Shown here: piece after piece, positions 10,212 through 19,152 of the stretch
How positions within the stretch are numbered: position 1 is the first letter of the stretch
Layout: every line of letters starts with the position of its first letter
Assembly (NCBI GenBank): GCA_964575895.1
Contig: CAZNTE010000015.1
Coordinates: 1 to 64,000, forward strand
DNA from: Gudongella sp964575895
GTDB lineage: Bacteria > Bacillota > Clostridia > Tissierellales > Tissierellaceae
DNA length: 64,000 nucleotides
Direction of reading: 5' to 3'
Position numbers and translations under genes: made by a program
Notes under the pieces: model-generated
Database searches by the model: none
Told to the model about the DNA's origin: nothing
The model's input: only the letters and a program-made list of their open reading frames with translations

Positions 10212-10240
10212 ACCCCAAAAATTAATTTAGAGTGTTCGTA
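10212..10240 (+). promoter_or_regulatory. candidate sigma-I autoregulatory promoter
   Basis: ACCCCAAAA at 10212-10220 and CGTA at 10237-10240, ahead of sigI. Known sigma-I promoters in Bacillus and Clostridium thermocellum have a C-rich -35 element followed by an A-tract and a CGAA/CGTA-type -10 element, and sigI-rsgI operons are self-activated. The match here is by eye. Confidence 0.5.
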
Positions 10241-10304
10241 TATTATTAAATAGGTATTATATATTTATCAAATATAATATCTTCAACATTTGGAGGATTC
10301 ATCC

Positions 10305-10970
10305 ATGAGAGAAATTGATGATATGGCAATTGATGCAGCAGCAGACAAAGAGAAACTAGAAGAGTTTGTTAATAATTACAAGCCCTTCATTATTAAATGT
10401 GCCTCTAAGTATTCAAAAAAGTACATATCTCTAGGAGATGATGAATACTCTATAGCATTAAATGCCTTTTATGACTCTATAATAAGCTACAAGAAGGATA
10501 GGGGAGCATTTATCTCTTTTTCTGAACTAGTCATTAAGAGAAGATTAATTGACTACTTTAGAACTCAAGGGAAATATAATAGTGAGTTAACTACTGAATT
10601 TATTGAAGACATTGAGGATGAGAAAGCTAATATAAGTGAAATAAAGTACGAAATATTGGAAATAACTGAAAAGTTAAAGGAGTACAATATAGATTTTATC
10701 CAATTGGAGAGACAATCTCCAAAAGCACTAAAAACAAGAGAAACATGTAAGGATGTAATTAGAAACATTATAGATTCTTCAATTTTATTAGAAGAAGTTA
10801 AGAGAACAAAGATGTTACCATTAAAAATTTTAAGCAAAAATTTAAAGGTACCCCGAAAAAACATTGAACGTCATCGTAAATATATAATAGCAGCAATTGA
10901 AATATTAAGTGGTGAATATCCTTATCTTAAGGAGTATTTTAGATATGTTTGGGAGGATGACGGAAGATGA
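10305..10970 (+). CDS. sigI: RNA polymerase sigma factor SigI
   Basis: 221 residues from ATG 10305, which follows GGAGG with proper spacing (a TTG 15 bases upstream is unsupported). SigI-type region 2 is visible (LGDDEYSIALNAFYDSIISY, then FISFSELVIKRRLIDYFR), and the C-terminal region carries the SigI DNA-binding segment (LKVPRKNIERHRKYIIAAIE). It directs RNA polymerase to stress or extracellular-polysaccharide response promoters. It overlaps rsgI by 4 bases (ATGA), the standard sigI-rsgI arrangement, so activity is expected to be held by the anti-sigma factor. Confidence 0.93.
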   Translation: MREIDDMAIDAAADKEKLEEFVNNYKPFIIKCASKYSKKYISLGDDEYSIALNAFYDSIISYKKDRGAFISFSELVIKRRLIDYFRTQGKYNSELTTEFIEDIEDEKANISEIKYEILEITEKLKEYNIDFIQLERQSPKALKTRETCKDVIRNIIDSSILLEEVKRTKMLPLKILSKNLKVPRKNIERHRKYIIAAIEILSGEYPYLKEYFRYVWEDDGR

Positions 10971-11920
10971 AGGGAATAATAGTTAGAACTGATGAAAAAA
11001 AAGCATCTATACTTAAGGATGATGGAACATTTCAGAACATAAAGAACAAGGGATATGATCTTGGACAAGTAATTGAGGTTAATAATAAGTCAACATATTT
11101 GACTAAAAGAATCAAGAATCTTATTGCTACTGCAGCAATTTTTGGATTAATATTTACATCTGGAGTCTTCGCTTATGCAACACCAAGCTATTATGTAAGT
11201 ATTGATGTTAATCCAGGAATACTAATGGAAGTAAATATGTTTGAAAGAGTTATAGGAGTAAAGGCATTAAATGAAGAAGCTAAAGAAGCCATAAAGGATC
11301 TAAAACTGAAAAATCTAGATGTTGAAGATGCCCTTGGGCAGACTATAAAGAATTTAGCACATATGGGATACTTCTATAATAATGAAGGCAACCTAGTTAT
11401 TGCATCAACAGGGAAAAACATTGAAAAGACAGAGAAGTTGCTAGACAAGTTAAAAGAAAAAGTTGAAGAAGAAACTAAAGAGGATAAGATAGATCCAGAA
11501 GTTACAATAGATGCAGTAGGATATGAAATGGTGCAAAGCACTAGAGCTTTGGAAGAAGAAGGAATATATATAACTCCTGGGAAATACAATATTATCACTA
11601 ATTTACTTGGGGAAGAAGTAACCCTTGAGAATAGTGAAATGTCCGTTAAGGAGTTAATGAGCACATATACTAAAGTAAAAAATGAAGAAAAAGATAAAGA
11701 TAAAGATGAAAAAGTAAATAATGGCAAGAACACACCTAATATGGGAAATCCACAAGCTGGAGACAAGGCACCGGAAATACCTCCAGGACTGAATAAGGTA
11801 GATAAAGTTAAAGAGACAGAAGATGAAGTTGAAGAAGTAGATGAAGTTGAAAATGACAATAATACTGTAAAACCAGAAAAACCAAATAAACCGACTAATC
11901 CTGGTAAAGGCAATAACTAA
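10967..11920 (+). CDS. rsgI: anti-sigma-I factor RsgI
   Basis: 317-residue membrane anti-sigma factor. The N-terminal cytoplasmic RsgI_N domain (residues 1-50, MKGIIVRTDEKKASILKDDG) binds SigI. One transmembrane helix lies at about 52-70 (LIATAAIFGLIFTSGVFAYA). The conserved periplasmic-type segment after it (YYVSIDVNPGILMEVNMFERV) is the region where RsgI proteins undergo cleavage. The extracellular tail, about 235-317, is a low-complexity, Lys/Glu/Pro-rich stalk with no carbohydrate-binding module, unlike the cellulosome-regulating RsgI paralogues. The signal it senses is therefore unclear. Confidence 0.92.
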   Translation: MKGIIVRTDEKKASILKDDGTFQNIKNKGYDLGQVIEVNNKSTYLTKRIKNLIATAAIFGLIFTSGVFAYATPSYYVSIDVNPGILMEVNMFERVIGVKALNEEAKEAIKDLKLKNLDVEDALGQTIKNLAHMGYFYNNEGNLVIASTGKNIEKTEKLLDKLKEKVEEETKEDKIDPEVTIDAVGYEMVQSTRALEEEGIYITPGKYNIITNLLGEEVTLENSEMSVKELMSTYTKVKNEEKDKDKDEKVNNGKNTPNMGNPQAGDKAPEIPPGLNKVDKVKETEDEVEEVDEVENDNNTVKPEKPNKPTNPGKGNN

Positions 11921-11972
11921 TACTTAGTTAAATCCATATTGAATTACCTCCAAATAATTCAATTAAAAATGC

Positions 11973-12019
11973 TAGAAGCTCTATATAAATCTTTCCTTGT
12001 GTATTTATATGAGCTTCTA
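11973..12019 (+). terminator. long stem-loop after rsgI
   Basis: Near-perfect stem TAGAAGCTCTATATAAAT / ATTTATATGAGCTTCTA around a 12-base loop, followed by only a modest T-rich stretch. Probably terminates sigI-rsgI. The remaining intergenic sequence to 12195 is AT-rich with no gene. Confidence 0.65.
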
Positions 12020-12195
12020 ATATTTAAGTTTAGAACATATTTAAAAAAATTAAAATATTAATGAATGAATATTCCAAATTGAATTAATATTGTGAAATCT
12101 GGGTATATGATTAAGAAAATAACTAGCAAATACCTAAGAACAATTCATTTTGAATTTTAAGAAACTTTCAAGAAAAACCAAAAGGTGGAAAATTT

Positions 12196-14883
12196 ATGAC
12201 CATAGACTTTAAGGAACAAATTATTAAAGGATTACCAATAGGGTATGCACTTCACAAGTTCATAAAAGACGATAAGGGTATTCCATGTGATTATGAGTAT
12301 ATTGACTTGAATAATAAATTCCAAGAGTATATGGGACTAAGTTATGATCAGATTATTGGAAAGAGAGTCACTGAAATACTACCTTCAATCAGTGAAGATA
12401 AATTTGATTGGATTGAAACCTACTCTCAAGTAGCCTATGATAATTTAGAGCTAAACTTCACAAATTTTTCAGCACCTTTGAATAAATGGTTTAGAGTTTT
12501 AGCTTATTCTCCAAAAGATGGTTACTTTGTAACCATTGTTGAGGATGTTAGTAAAGAAGTTCTTATGGAGAAACAATATCTTGAAGCAAAAAAAGTTATC
12601 AAGGGTCAAGATGCAATAATAAATACCTTTAATGAGGATTTCTCAGATATAAATGAATTTCTAAAGTTTGTCTTGGATAGAGCTCTGGAGATTTTTGAAA
12701 GTGAATATGGATATATCTTCCTATATGATGATGATAAAAAAGAGTTTACACTACACACCTGGACCAACGGAGTTATGCCAGATTGTACCACTGAGTTTAA
12801 TCCAGATATATACTTCCTTGAAAATACTGGACTATGGGGAGAAGTGGTAAGACAGAGAAAAGCAATAATCATGAATGATTATGATCAACCTAGTGAATTA
12901 AAGAAAGGGTATCCAGAAGGCCATGTAGGCATAAAGAGATTTATGGCTATACCTGTATTTTATGACAAGAAAATTGTAGCCACTGTAGGACTTGCCAATA
13001 AAAAGGAAGACTATAGTGAAATTGACATAAATCAGCTTACCATATTAATTCACAGTGCCTGGTTTATAAATGAAACCAAAACACAGGCTAGAATGAATAG
13101 GGAAGAAAGAGATAGATTTGATAAGATTATAAATCAACTACCAATAATATTTAGTGAAGTAAATATTGATGGTAGTATTAAGTATGTTAATGAGGGATTT
13201 AAGTCCCACTTTGCAGAAGCGTATGAAAAGCATAAGGGCGGTTGTGTTCTACACTTACTACCTGAGAATGAAAGAGAAATAATCAAGAGGGATTATTTAA
13301 GATTAACTCCTACTAATCAAATAGGAGACTATGTTCAACATATAGAAGATAAAAGCAAGTGGATTCAGTGGAAACAAATGGCAAACTTTGATGATTCCAA
13401 TGAACTAATATCATACTATTCCTTGGGGCTTGATATTACTGATAGAAAACTGCTCGAGATAAAAGAAAGGCAGGAACTGGAACAAATAAAGACTGCCATG
13501 GAGAATCACAGAGCTGTAATGATGTTCTTAGAAATTGATGATGGAAGGATAATATACGCTAATAGAGCTGCTTCTGAGTTCTATGGTTATTCCAATGAAG
13601 AACTGTTAAAAATGCATATAAATGAAATTAACATGTTGGATGAAGATGCATTAAAATTTATGAGACAGAATATGTCACTTAATAACAAGGATTATTATGT
13701 GGTTCCCCATAGATTGAAAAACGGGGAAGTTAAAATGGTGGATGGCTATGGAAGCAAAATTGATTTTGAAAATAGGAAGGTTCTCTTCTTAACAATATTT
13801 GATGTAACAGAAAAAGAAAACGCCATGAGAGAGATTAAGAAGTTAGCATATCATGATCATCTTACAGGAGTTTACAACAGAAGATATCTGGATGAGACAT
13901 TTAAGAAGTTAAATGAAGATAAAAATAAGCCCCTAGCTTTAATTTTAGGTGATATAAATGGATTGAAGTTGGTTAATGACACTTATGGAATGAATATTGG
14001 GGATCAGCTTATTATTCAATCGGTAAATATAATGAAGGAGATAATTCCTAAGAACAGCCTATTAGCAAGAATTGGTGGAGATGAATTTATGATTCTCATT
14101 CCAAATGCAGATGAAGATAGGGTATATAAGCTAACTAATGAGTTAGAAAAGGGTCTAGAGAAAACCATAACTCTTGGTAGTAAGGGTGAGATTGAAGTCT
14201 TCCTTTCAATATCCTATGGTTATTCCATACAGGATAATATATCCAAGAATATGGACTACCTGGTAAGGGAAGCAGAACTTCACTTAAAGAGAAAGAAATC
14301 ATACAATGAGAGAAGTACCCACAGCCAAATGATTGTTGCCATGATGAGTACACTTTTCCAGAAAAGTGAAAGGGAGCAGAAACACTCAGTTAGAGTGGGA
14401 AAATTCTGTGAAGAAATTGCCAAGTCCCTTAATTGGGATAATGAGAGAATTAACAAACTAAAAGTAGCGGGAAGTTTTCATGATATAGGCAAGATAGGGA
14501 TTGATGAGAGTATATTAAATAAACCTGGTAAACTTAGCCGAGAGGAATGGGATATTATGAAGCTTCACCCAATTAAGGGAGCTAGTATTTTGGAAGTTAT
14601 TGAAGAGTACCAAGATATAGTAGATGTGGTTGCTTATCACCATGAGAGAATAGATGGTTCAGGATATCCCAGTGGATTGAAGGGAGAGGACATACCAATA
14701 AAGTCTAGAATAATTGCCGTTGCTGATGCCTATGATGCAATGACAGAGCAAAGGGCATACAGAAACCCACTAACCAAGGAAGAAGCAATTTCTGAGTTGT
14801 ATAGGTGTTCTGGATCACAGTTTGATCCTGAGATTGTAGAAGTATTTGTGAAAGAAGTTCTGTTAAAGGAAAAGGTTGACTAA
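12196..14883 (+). CDS. PAS-GAF-PAS-PAS-GGDEF-HD-GYP c-di-GMP turnover protein
   Basis: 895-residue soluble signalling protein. Domains in order: PAS (about 10-125), GAF (150-300), PAS (310-420), PAS (430-545), GGDEF diguanylate cyclase (548-705) and HD-GYP phosphodiesterase (715-890). The cyclase signature is intact (RIGGDEF near residue 626), as are the HD pair (FHDIGKIGI near 760) and the GYP region (HHERIDGSGYPSG near 815). It can in principle make and degrade c-di-GMP. No transmembrane segment is visible, so sensing is cytoplasmic through PAS/GAF ligands. ATG follows AAAGGTGG. Monocistronic. Targets unknown; no c-di-GMP riboswitch was seen nearby. Confidence 0.93.
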   Translation: MTIDFKEQIIKGLPIGYALHKFIKDDKGIPCDYEYIDLNNKFQEYMGLSYDQIIGKRVTEILPSISEDKFDWIETYSQVAYDNLELNFTNFSAPLNKWFRVLAYSPKDGYFVTIVEDVSKEVLMEKQYLEAKKVIKGQDAIINTFNEDFSDINEFLKFVLDRALEIFESEYGYIFLYDDDKKEFTLHTWTNGVMPDCTTEFNPDIYFLENTGLWGEVVRQRKAIIMNDYDQPSELKKGYPEGHVGIKRFMAIPVFYDKKIVATVGLANKKEDYSEIDINQLTILIHSAWFINETKTQARMNREERDRFDKIINQLPIIFSEVNIDGSIKYVNEGFKSHFAEAYEKHKGGCVLHLLPENEREIIKRDYLRLTPTNQIGDYVQHIEDKSKWIQWKQMANFDDSNELISYYSLGLDITDRKLLEIKERQELEQIKTAMENHRAVMMFLEIDDGRIIYANRAASEFYGYSNEELLKMHINEINMLDEDALKFMRQNMSLNNKDYYVVPHRLKNGEVKMVDGYGSKIDFENRKVLFLTIFDVTEKENAMREIKKLAYHDHLTGVYNRRYLDETFKKLNEDKNKPLALILGDINGLKLVNDTYGMNIGDQLIIQSVNIMKEIIPKNSLLARIGGDEFMILIPNADEDRVYKLTNELEKGLEKTITLGSKGEIEVFLSISYGYSIQDNISKNMDYLVREAELHLKRKKSYNERSTHSQMIVAMMSTLFQKSEREQKHSVRVGKFCEEIAKSLNWDNERINKLKVAGSFHDIGKIGIDESILNKPGKLSREEWDIMKLHPIKGASILEVIEEYQDIVDVVAYHHERIDGSGYPSGLKGEDIPIKSRIIAVADAYDAMTEQRAYRNPLTKEEAISELYRCSGSQFDPEIVEVFVKEVLLKEKVD

Positions 14884-14908
14884 GAACTTAATAATTTAAG
14901 AATCAGAT

Positions 14909-14938
14909 GGGCTAGGCATATATTGTTTAGCCCTTTTA
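14909..14938 (+). terminator. rho-independent terminator
   Basis: GGGCTA / TAGCCC stem followed by TTTT, after the GGDEF/HD-GYP gene. Confidence 0.6.
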
Positions 14939-14971
14939 ACTATAAGTTAACTTAGATTTGGAGGAATCACT

Positions 14972-15805
14972 ATGGAAAACCATGATTTGCAGTACATACT
15001 TTCAAAAAGATATGATAATGGGTCTGATTTTTGGGCTACTCCAGATAATAAAGTAGCAGTGGGGGGAGTCTTTAGTACCATTGGAACATTGACTGCACTA
15101 AGTGATTTAGGAATAAATAGTGACCATGAAGCTATAGTTGGAGGAACTGAAATTTTACTAGGCCTTATTAGACCAGATGGCAGGATAAAAATATCTCCAA
15201 AGGGATCAATCTTTCCTTGTCATATAGCTGTTGCAGCTGTGGCCTTATGTAAGAATGGATATGCCAATAATGAGAAAGTTAAACTGATGCTAGATTATTT
15301 ACTTAATAGTCAGCACACAGACGGAGGATGGAGATGTAAGAAATTCTTATACGGAAGAGGACCAGAAACAGAATATTCTAATCCTGGAGTGACTCTAATG
15401 GTCTTGGATACTTTTAGATATGCAGGATTAAATAATACTATTGAGAAGCTTGATCAAGCTGTTGAAAGTTTGTTAAGACATTGGGAAGTTAAAACTCCCA
15501 TAGGACCATGTCATTTTGGTATTGGATCTCAGTTTATGAAGGTGGAGTATCCTTTTTTAAGGTATAATCTCTTTTATTATGTATATGTGCTTTCCTTTTA
15601 CAGAAAAGCTGTTAAGGACAAAAGGTATGTAGAAGTATTAAAAGAACTAGAGAAGAAAATAGACCATAATGGAATGATACTAGTGGAAAGAACAAATCCC
15701 AAGCTTTCAACCTTAGAATTTTGCAAAAAAGGCAAACCATCTTTAAGAGCTACAGTTAGGTATAATGAAATATTAACAAATCTTATTACATATAAGGATG
15801 CTTAG
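14972..15805 (+). CDS. prenyltransferase/squalene-cyclase-like toroid-fold protein
   Basis: 277 residues; ATG follows GGAGG. Contains alpha/alpha-toroid repeats typical of the prenyltransferase and squalene oxidase repeat fold (YLLNSQHTDGGWRCKKF, with QxxDGGW). A Cys at about 75 (IFPCHIAVAA) and PCHFGIG near 175 could bind metal. It lacks the DXDD acid motif of terpene cyclases, so enzymatic activity is doubtful. Similar standalone proteins in Clostridia are annotated only by fold. Function unknown. Confidence 0.6.
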   Translation: MENHDLQYILSKRYDNGSDFWATPDNKVAVGGVFSTIGTLTALSDLGINSDHEAIVGGTEILLGLIRPDGRIKISPKGSIFPCHIAVAAVALCKNGYANNEKVKLMLDYLLNSQHTDGGWRCKKFLYGRGPETEYSNPGVTLMVLDTFRYAGLNNTIEKLDQAVESLLRHWEVKTPIGPCHFGIGSQFMKVEYPFLRYNLFYYVYVLSFYRKAVKDKRYVEVLKELEKKIDHNGMILVERTNPKLSTLEFCKKGKPSLRATVRYNEILTNLITYKDA

Positions 15806-15861
15806 TGGTATAATTCTTTCTATAATATTTATAACAATTTATCTTTGTGGAGGTCAATTAA

Positions 15862-16893
15862 ATGAGAATAGGAATAATAGGATTGGGTGGAGTTGGCAAG
15901 GCTCTACTAGAATTATTAGTAGATAAAAAGGATGATCTTGAGAAAGAAGGTCTGAGTGTATCTGTTAATTACATCATAAATTCAAAAGGTGGAGTTTATG
16001 ATAGTAAAGGGATAGATTTAAGGGATTTCAATGAATTTTTAAGCTATGATAAACCCATATGGGAATATAAGTCTGGCTCAAAGGATGTTAACTTTAATAC
16101 CATAATGGGAAATAAAGATATAGATCTACTAGTAGAGCTTACCCAGACAGATAAAGAAACTGGAGAGCCTGGAATGACTCATATACAAGAGTCACTTAGT
16201 AAGGGTATAAGTGTTGTTACAGCAAACAAGGGTCCAATCATGTTAAATTATAAGAGATTAAGGGAAATAGCTTTAATAAACAATGTACAATTGGGAATTG
16301 GATGCACTACTGGGGGAGCCTTACCTTCAATAAATGGGGGATTGTTTGACTTAAGTGGAGCAGAAGTTAGGTCCATTGAAGGAGTTTTAAATGGAACTAC
16401 CAACTTTATTATTCAGGAGATGGAAGATAAGGGGATTACCTATGAGGAAGCCTTATATAAGGCACAAGAACAGGGTATTGCAGAGAGAAATCCAGCCATG
16501 GATGTGGATGGATGGGACACTGCAATAAAATTATTAATACTTACAAATGTAATACTTGGAACAGAAAAGAAATTAGCAGATATTAGTGTGGAGGGTATCA
16601 GCGGAATAAAGCCGATTGATATTGTAAATGCTAAAAACAGTGGTTATAAGCTGAAGTTAGTCGGTAGAACAGTAAAAACTGATTCTGGTTTAGAAATGTC
16701 AGTAGGGGTTGAGAAAGTCTATAACGATAATCCCTTATATATTGTAGATGGAAAGAACAAGGCAGTTAAATACGTATCTGATACTCTTGGAGATTTAACC
16801 ATAATAGGAGGTGCTTCTGGCCTTACTCCAGCTGCAGCATCAGTTCTAAGGGATATAGTCAACATTCATAGGGGAAACAAATTAACCATATAG
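15862..16893 (+). CDS. homoserine dehydrogenase family protein (no ACT domain)
   Basis: 343 residues; NAD(P) binding GIIGLGGVGKAL at the N-terminus, dehydrogenase core with VVTANKGPIM (conserved Asn-Lys of the family), the substrate-binding region GVLNGTTNFIIQEM, and DVDGWDTAIK. Family reaction: aspartate-4-semialdehyde to homoserine with NAD(P)H. It lacks the C-terminal ACT regulatory domain of the common ~430-residue enzymes and has no threonine or methionine genes beside it. It lies just upstream of the sigma-54 activator gene, so it could instead act on another substrate of that catabolic locus. Family firm, substrate less so. Confidence 0.75.
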   Translation: MRIGIIGLGGVGKALLELLVDKKDDLEKEGLSVSVNYIINSKGGVYDSKGIDLRDFNEFLSYDKPIWEYKSGSKDVNFNTIMGNKDIDLLVELTQTDKETGEPGMTHIQESLSKGISVVTANKGPIMLNYKRLREIALINNVQLGIGCTTGGALPSINGGLFDLSGAEVRSIEGVLNGTTNFIIQEMEDKGITYEEALYKAQEQGIAERNPAMDVDGWDTAIKLLILTNVILGTEKKLADISVEGISGIKPIDIVNAKNSGYKLKLVGRTVKTDSGLEMSVGVEKVYNDNPLYIVDGKNKAVKYVSDTLGDLTIIGGASGLTPAAASVLRDIVNIHRGNKLTI

Positions 16894-16924
16894 TGGTTGT
16901 CTAGTGTTCAAAAAGATGTGGCTT

Positions 16925-16953
16925 ATTAATACCATGAATCTAAGGGTATTAAT
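16925..16953. repeat. inverted repeat upstream of sigma-54 activator
   Basis: ATTAATACC / GGTATTAAT, a perfect 9-bp dyad with an 11-base centre and no T-run on the + strand. It lies about 90 bases before the activator start, so an operator is as likely as a terminator for the preceding gene. Confidence 0.45.
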
Positions 16954-17040
16954 ACGAAACAACTTAATTCACCCATATATCTGATATATTTGATATAATG
17001 AAGAAGGAAGTAATATGGTTTGTTGTAAAGGAGGTATTGT

Positions 17041-18933
17041 ATGGATAGATATAATTATAAAAACATAATATTTATTGCTCCATACCAAGAACTTGCTGAG
17101 AAGGCAAAGTTAGTAATTGGAGATATGAAGCTTGGGATCAATGTAGTACATATGAATAATTTACAGGATTCTGTAGATTACATTAATAATTACATGAAGA
17201 ATCATAATATAGAGGCTGTAATCACAAGGGGTGGAACAGCCCTTAAACTTAAGGAAGAGTTTTCTTTTCCTGTGGTTGAAATTGAAGTTACCCTCCTTGA
17301 TATCATCAAATCAATAAAAAAGGCTAAGGAATATAGCAACAAACTTGGGGTCATTGGATTCAAGAATGTAATCTCCAATGTTGCAAGCCTTTCAACCATT
17401 TTAGAACTTGATATTCATGAGATTATTATCAATTCTATAAATGAGTGTTCAATTGCTGTAAAGTATGCTTCAGAGCTGGGTGTTGATGCCATTGTTGGAG
17501 ATAGAATAGCAGTTGAAACTGCCAATAGGTATGGTATAAAGGGTGAGTTGATTGAAAGCGATAGTTATGAATGTATAACTAATGCCATCTACAAGGCAAT
17601 TAATGTTGCTGATATAAGTAGACGTCAAATAGCTCATTATGAGGAGTTAAGAATCATAACTGAATTAACCCAAAGTGGAATCATTGCAGTTGATAAATCA
17701 GGGATAGTAACTCTTTTTAACGCTGAATCAGAGAGAATATTAAACTGCAAAGCAAATGATTTTATTGGCAAAGATCTTATGAAACTAGTGCCTGAATTAG
17801 ACATAGTGGATGTACTAGAAGATGGTGTAAAAAAGTTTGATGAAATAATTGAATCAAAGGATAAGTATTTAGTAGTTCATAAAATACCCATAATGATAAG
17901 AGGAAATATTGATGGTGTAGTTATAACTTTTCAAAAAACTGAAAACATTCATAGATTAGAGCAAAAAGTTAGAAAGAAAATGAGTGAAAAAGGCCATGTG
18001 GCTAAGTTTACCTTTAATGACATGATTGGTGAAAGTGATTCCATTTCTAAGATAATAAATAAAGCTAAGAATTATAGTAAAGTTGATTCAACTATATTAA
18101 TCCATGGAGATACTGGAACTGGTAAAGAGGTATTTGCTCAAAGTATACATAATGAAAGCCTAAGGAGAAATGGGCCCTTTATAGCAGTGAATTGTGCAGC
18201 CCTGCCATATACACTTTTGGAATCAGAACTATTTGGATATGTTAAAGGTTCATTTACTGGAGCTAAAGATGAAGGAAAGATTGGATTATTTGAACAGGCA
18301 AATGGAGGAACTATTTTTCTTGATGAAATAGGTGAAATCCCCATGGAAGTTCAAGCTAGATTGCTTAGAGTGCTACAAGAAGGCCAAGTTCAAAGAATTG
18401 GTGATGATAAAATAATCACTGTGGATGTTAGGATCATAAGTGCTACAAATAAAAATCTAAAGGACCTTATAAAGGATAAGAAATTTAGAGAAGATCTTTA
18501 CTATAGAATAAATGTACTTAATATAAAATTGCCAACATTAAATGAAAGGCTAGAAGATATTCCTGTGTTCATAAAAAGATTTGTAAAAGAAAAAGCCACT
18601 GCTTATAGTAAAGTAATCCTTAACATCAATGATGGAGTCATTGAAAAACTCTGCAAAATAAAATACCCTGGGAATATAAGGCAATTAGAAAATATTGTCG
18701 AAAGACTTGTTGTGGAAGCTAAAGATGGAGAGATAAAAGCTACTGACTTAAATGCTGTATTGGAAGAGGATACAGCAGTAGATGATGTATTTTTATCCAT
18801 AAATACAATTACTAAAGAAACCATTGAAAAAGCATTGGTGGTTACTAATAATAACAAAACAAAAGCTGCAAAAATTTTAGGTATTGATAGATCAACACTT
18901 TGGAGAAAAATTAAAGAACTGGAAATAGAATAG
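17041..18933 (+). CDS. sigma-54-dependent activator with PrpR N-terminal domain
   Basis: 630 residues, ATG after AAAGGAGG. Domains: PrpR_N-type sensor (about 1-190; binds small organic acids in propionate regulators), PAS (205-300), AAA+ sigma-54 interaction domain (325-555) with Walker A GDTGTGKE near 355 and the sigma-54 contact loop GSFTGA near 402, and a Fis-type helix-turn-helix at the C-terminus (AAKILGIDRSTLWRKIKELE). The loop reads GSFTGA rather than GAFTGA, a tolerated variant. A consensus sigma-54 promoter lies 144 bases after its stop, ahead of tctC, so the operon at 19153-27560 is its evident target. The inducer is probably the transported carboxylate or a breakdown product. Confidence 0.92.
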   Translation: MDRYNYKNIIFIAPYQELAEKAKLVIGDMKLGINVVHMNNLQDSVDYINNYMKNHNIEAVITRGGTALKLKEEFSFPVVEIEVTLLDIIKSIKKAKEYSNKLGVIGFKNVISNVASLSTILELDIHEIIINSINECSIAVKYASELGVDAIVGDRIAVETANRYGIKGELIESDSYECITNAIYKAINVADISRRQIAHYEELRIITELTQSGIIAVDKSGIVTLFNAESERILNCKANDFIGKDLMKLVPELDIVDVLEDGVKKFDEIIESKDKYLVVHKIPIMIRGNIDGVVITFQKTENIHRLEQKVRKKMSEKGHVAKFTFNDMIGESDSISKIINKAKNYSKVDSTILIHGDTGTGKEVFAQSIHNESLRRNGPFIAVNCAALPYTLLESELFGYVKGSFTGAKDEGKIGLFEQANGGTIFLDEIGEIPMEVQARLLRVLQEGQVQRIGDDKIITVDVRIISATNKNLKDLIKDKKFREDLYYRINVLNIKLPTLNERLEDIPVFIKRFVKEKATAYSKVILNINDGVIEKLCKIKYPGNIRQLENIVERLVVEAKDGEIKATDLNAVLEEDTAVDDVFLSINTITKETIEKALVVTNNNKTKAAKILGIDRSTLWRKIKELEIE

Positions 18934-18955
18934 TGTTTTATTTGAGAAGCAAAAC

Positions 18956-19023
18956 GTTGCATAAAACAACAATACAAACCCCTAAAAATAGGGGTTTGTT
19001 ATTTTGGTGTTTTAATATGCAAC
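18956..19023. promoter_or_regulatory. paired inverted elements, candidate activator binding sites
   Basis: GTTGCATAAAACAAC at 18956-18970 and, on the opposite strand, GTTGCATATTAAAAC at 19023-19009 (12 of 15 identical). They lie about 110 and 55 bases upstream of the sigma-54 promoter, the usual distance for enhancer-type upstream activating sequences of AAA+ activators. They flank the terminator of the activator gene. Confidence 0.55.
18974..19005 (+). terminator. rho-independent terminator
   Basis: ACAAACCCCTA / TAGGGGTTTGT stem with an AAAA loop, then TATTTT. It separates the activator gene from its target operon. Confidence 0.75.
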
Positions 19024-19076
19024 AAAAATAATTACAAATAGTCTGACAAATGTTGAGATTAACACTTTTAAAGACT

Positions 19077-19092
19077 TGGCATGGTATTTGCA
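19077..19092 (+). promoter_or_regulatory. sigma-54 promoter of the tctCBA catabolic operon
   Basis: TTGGCATGGTATTTGCAT: GG at 19078-19079 and GC at 19090-19091 with exactly 10 bases between, matching the -24/-12 consensus TGGCAC-N5-TTGC with one change. The next gene upstream encodes a sigma-54 activator. Confidence 0.85.
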
Positions 19093-19152
19093 TTATATAT
19101 AATTGTATTCTGCCTACACATGGTAGAAATATAAAAAATAGGGGGTTTTAAA

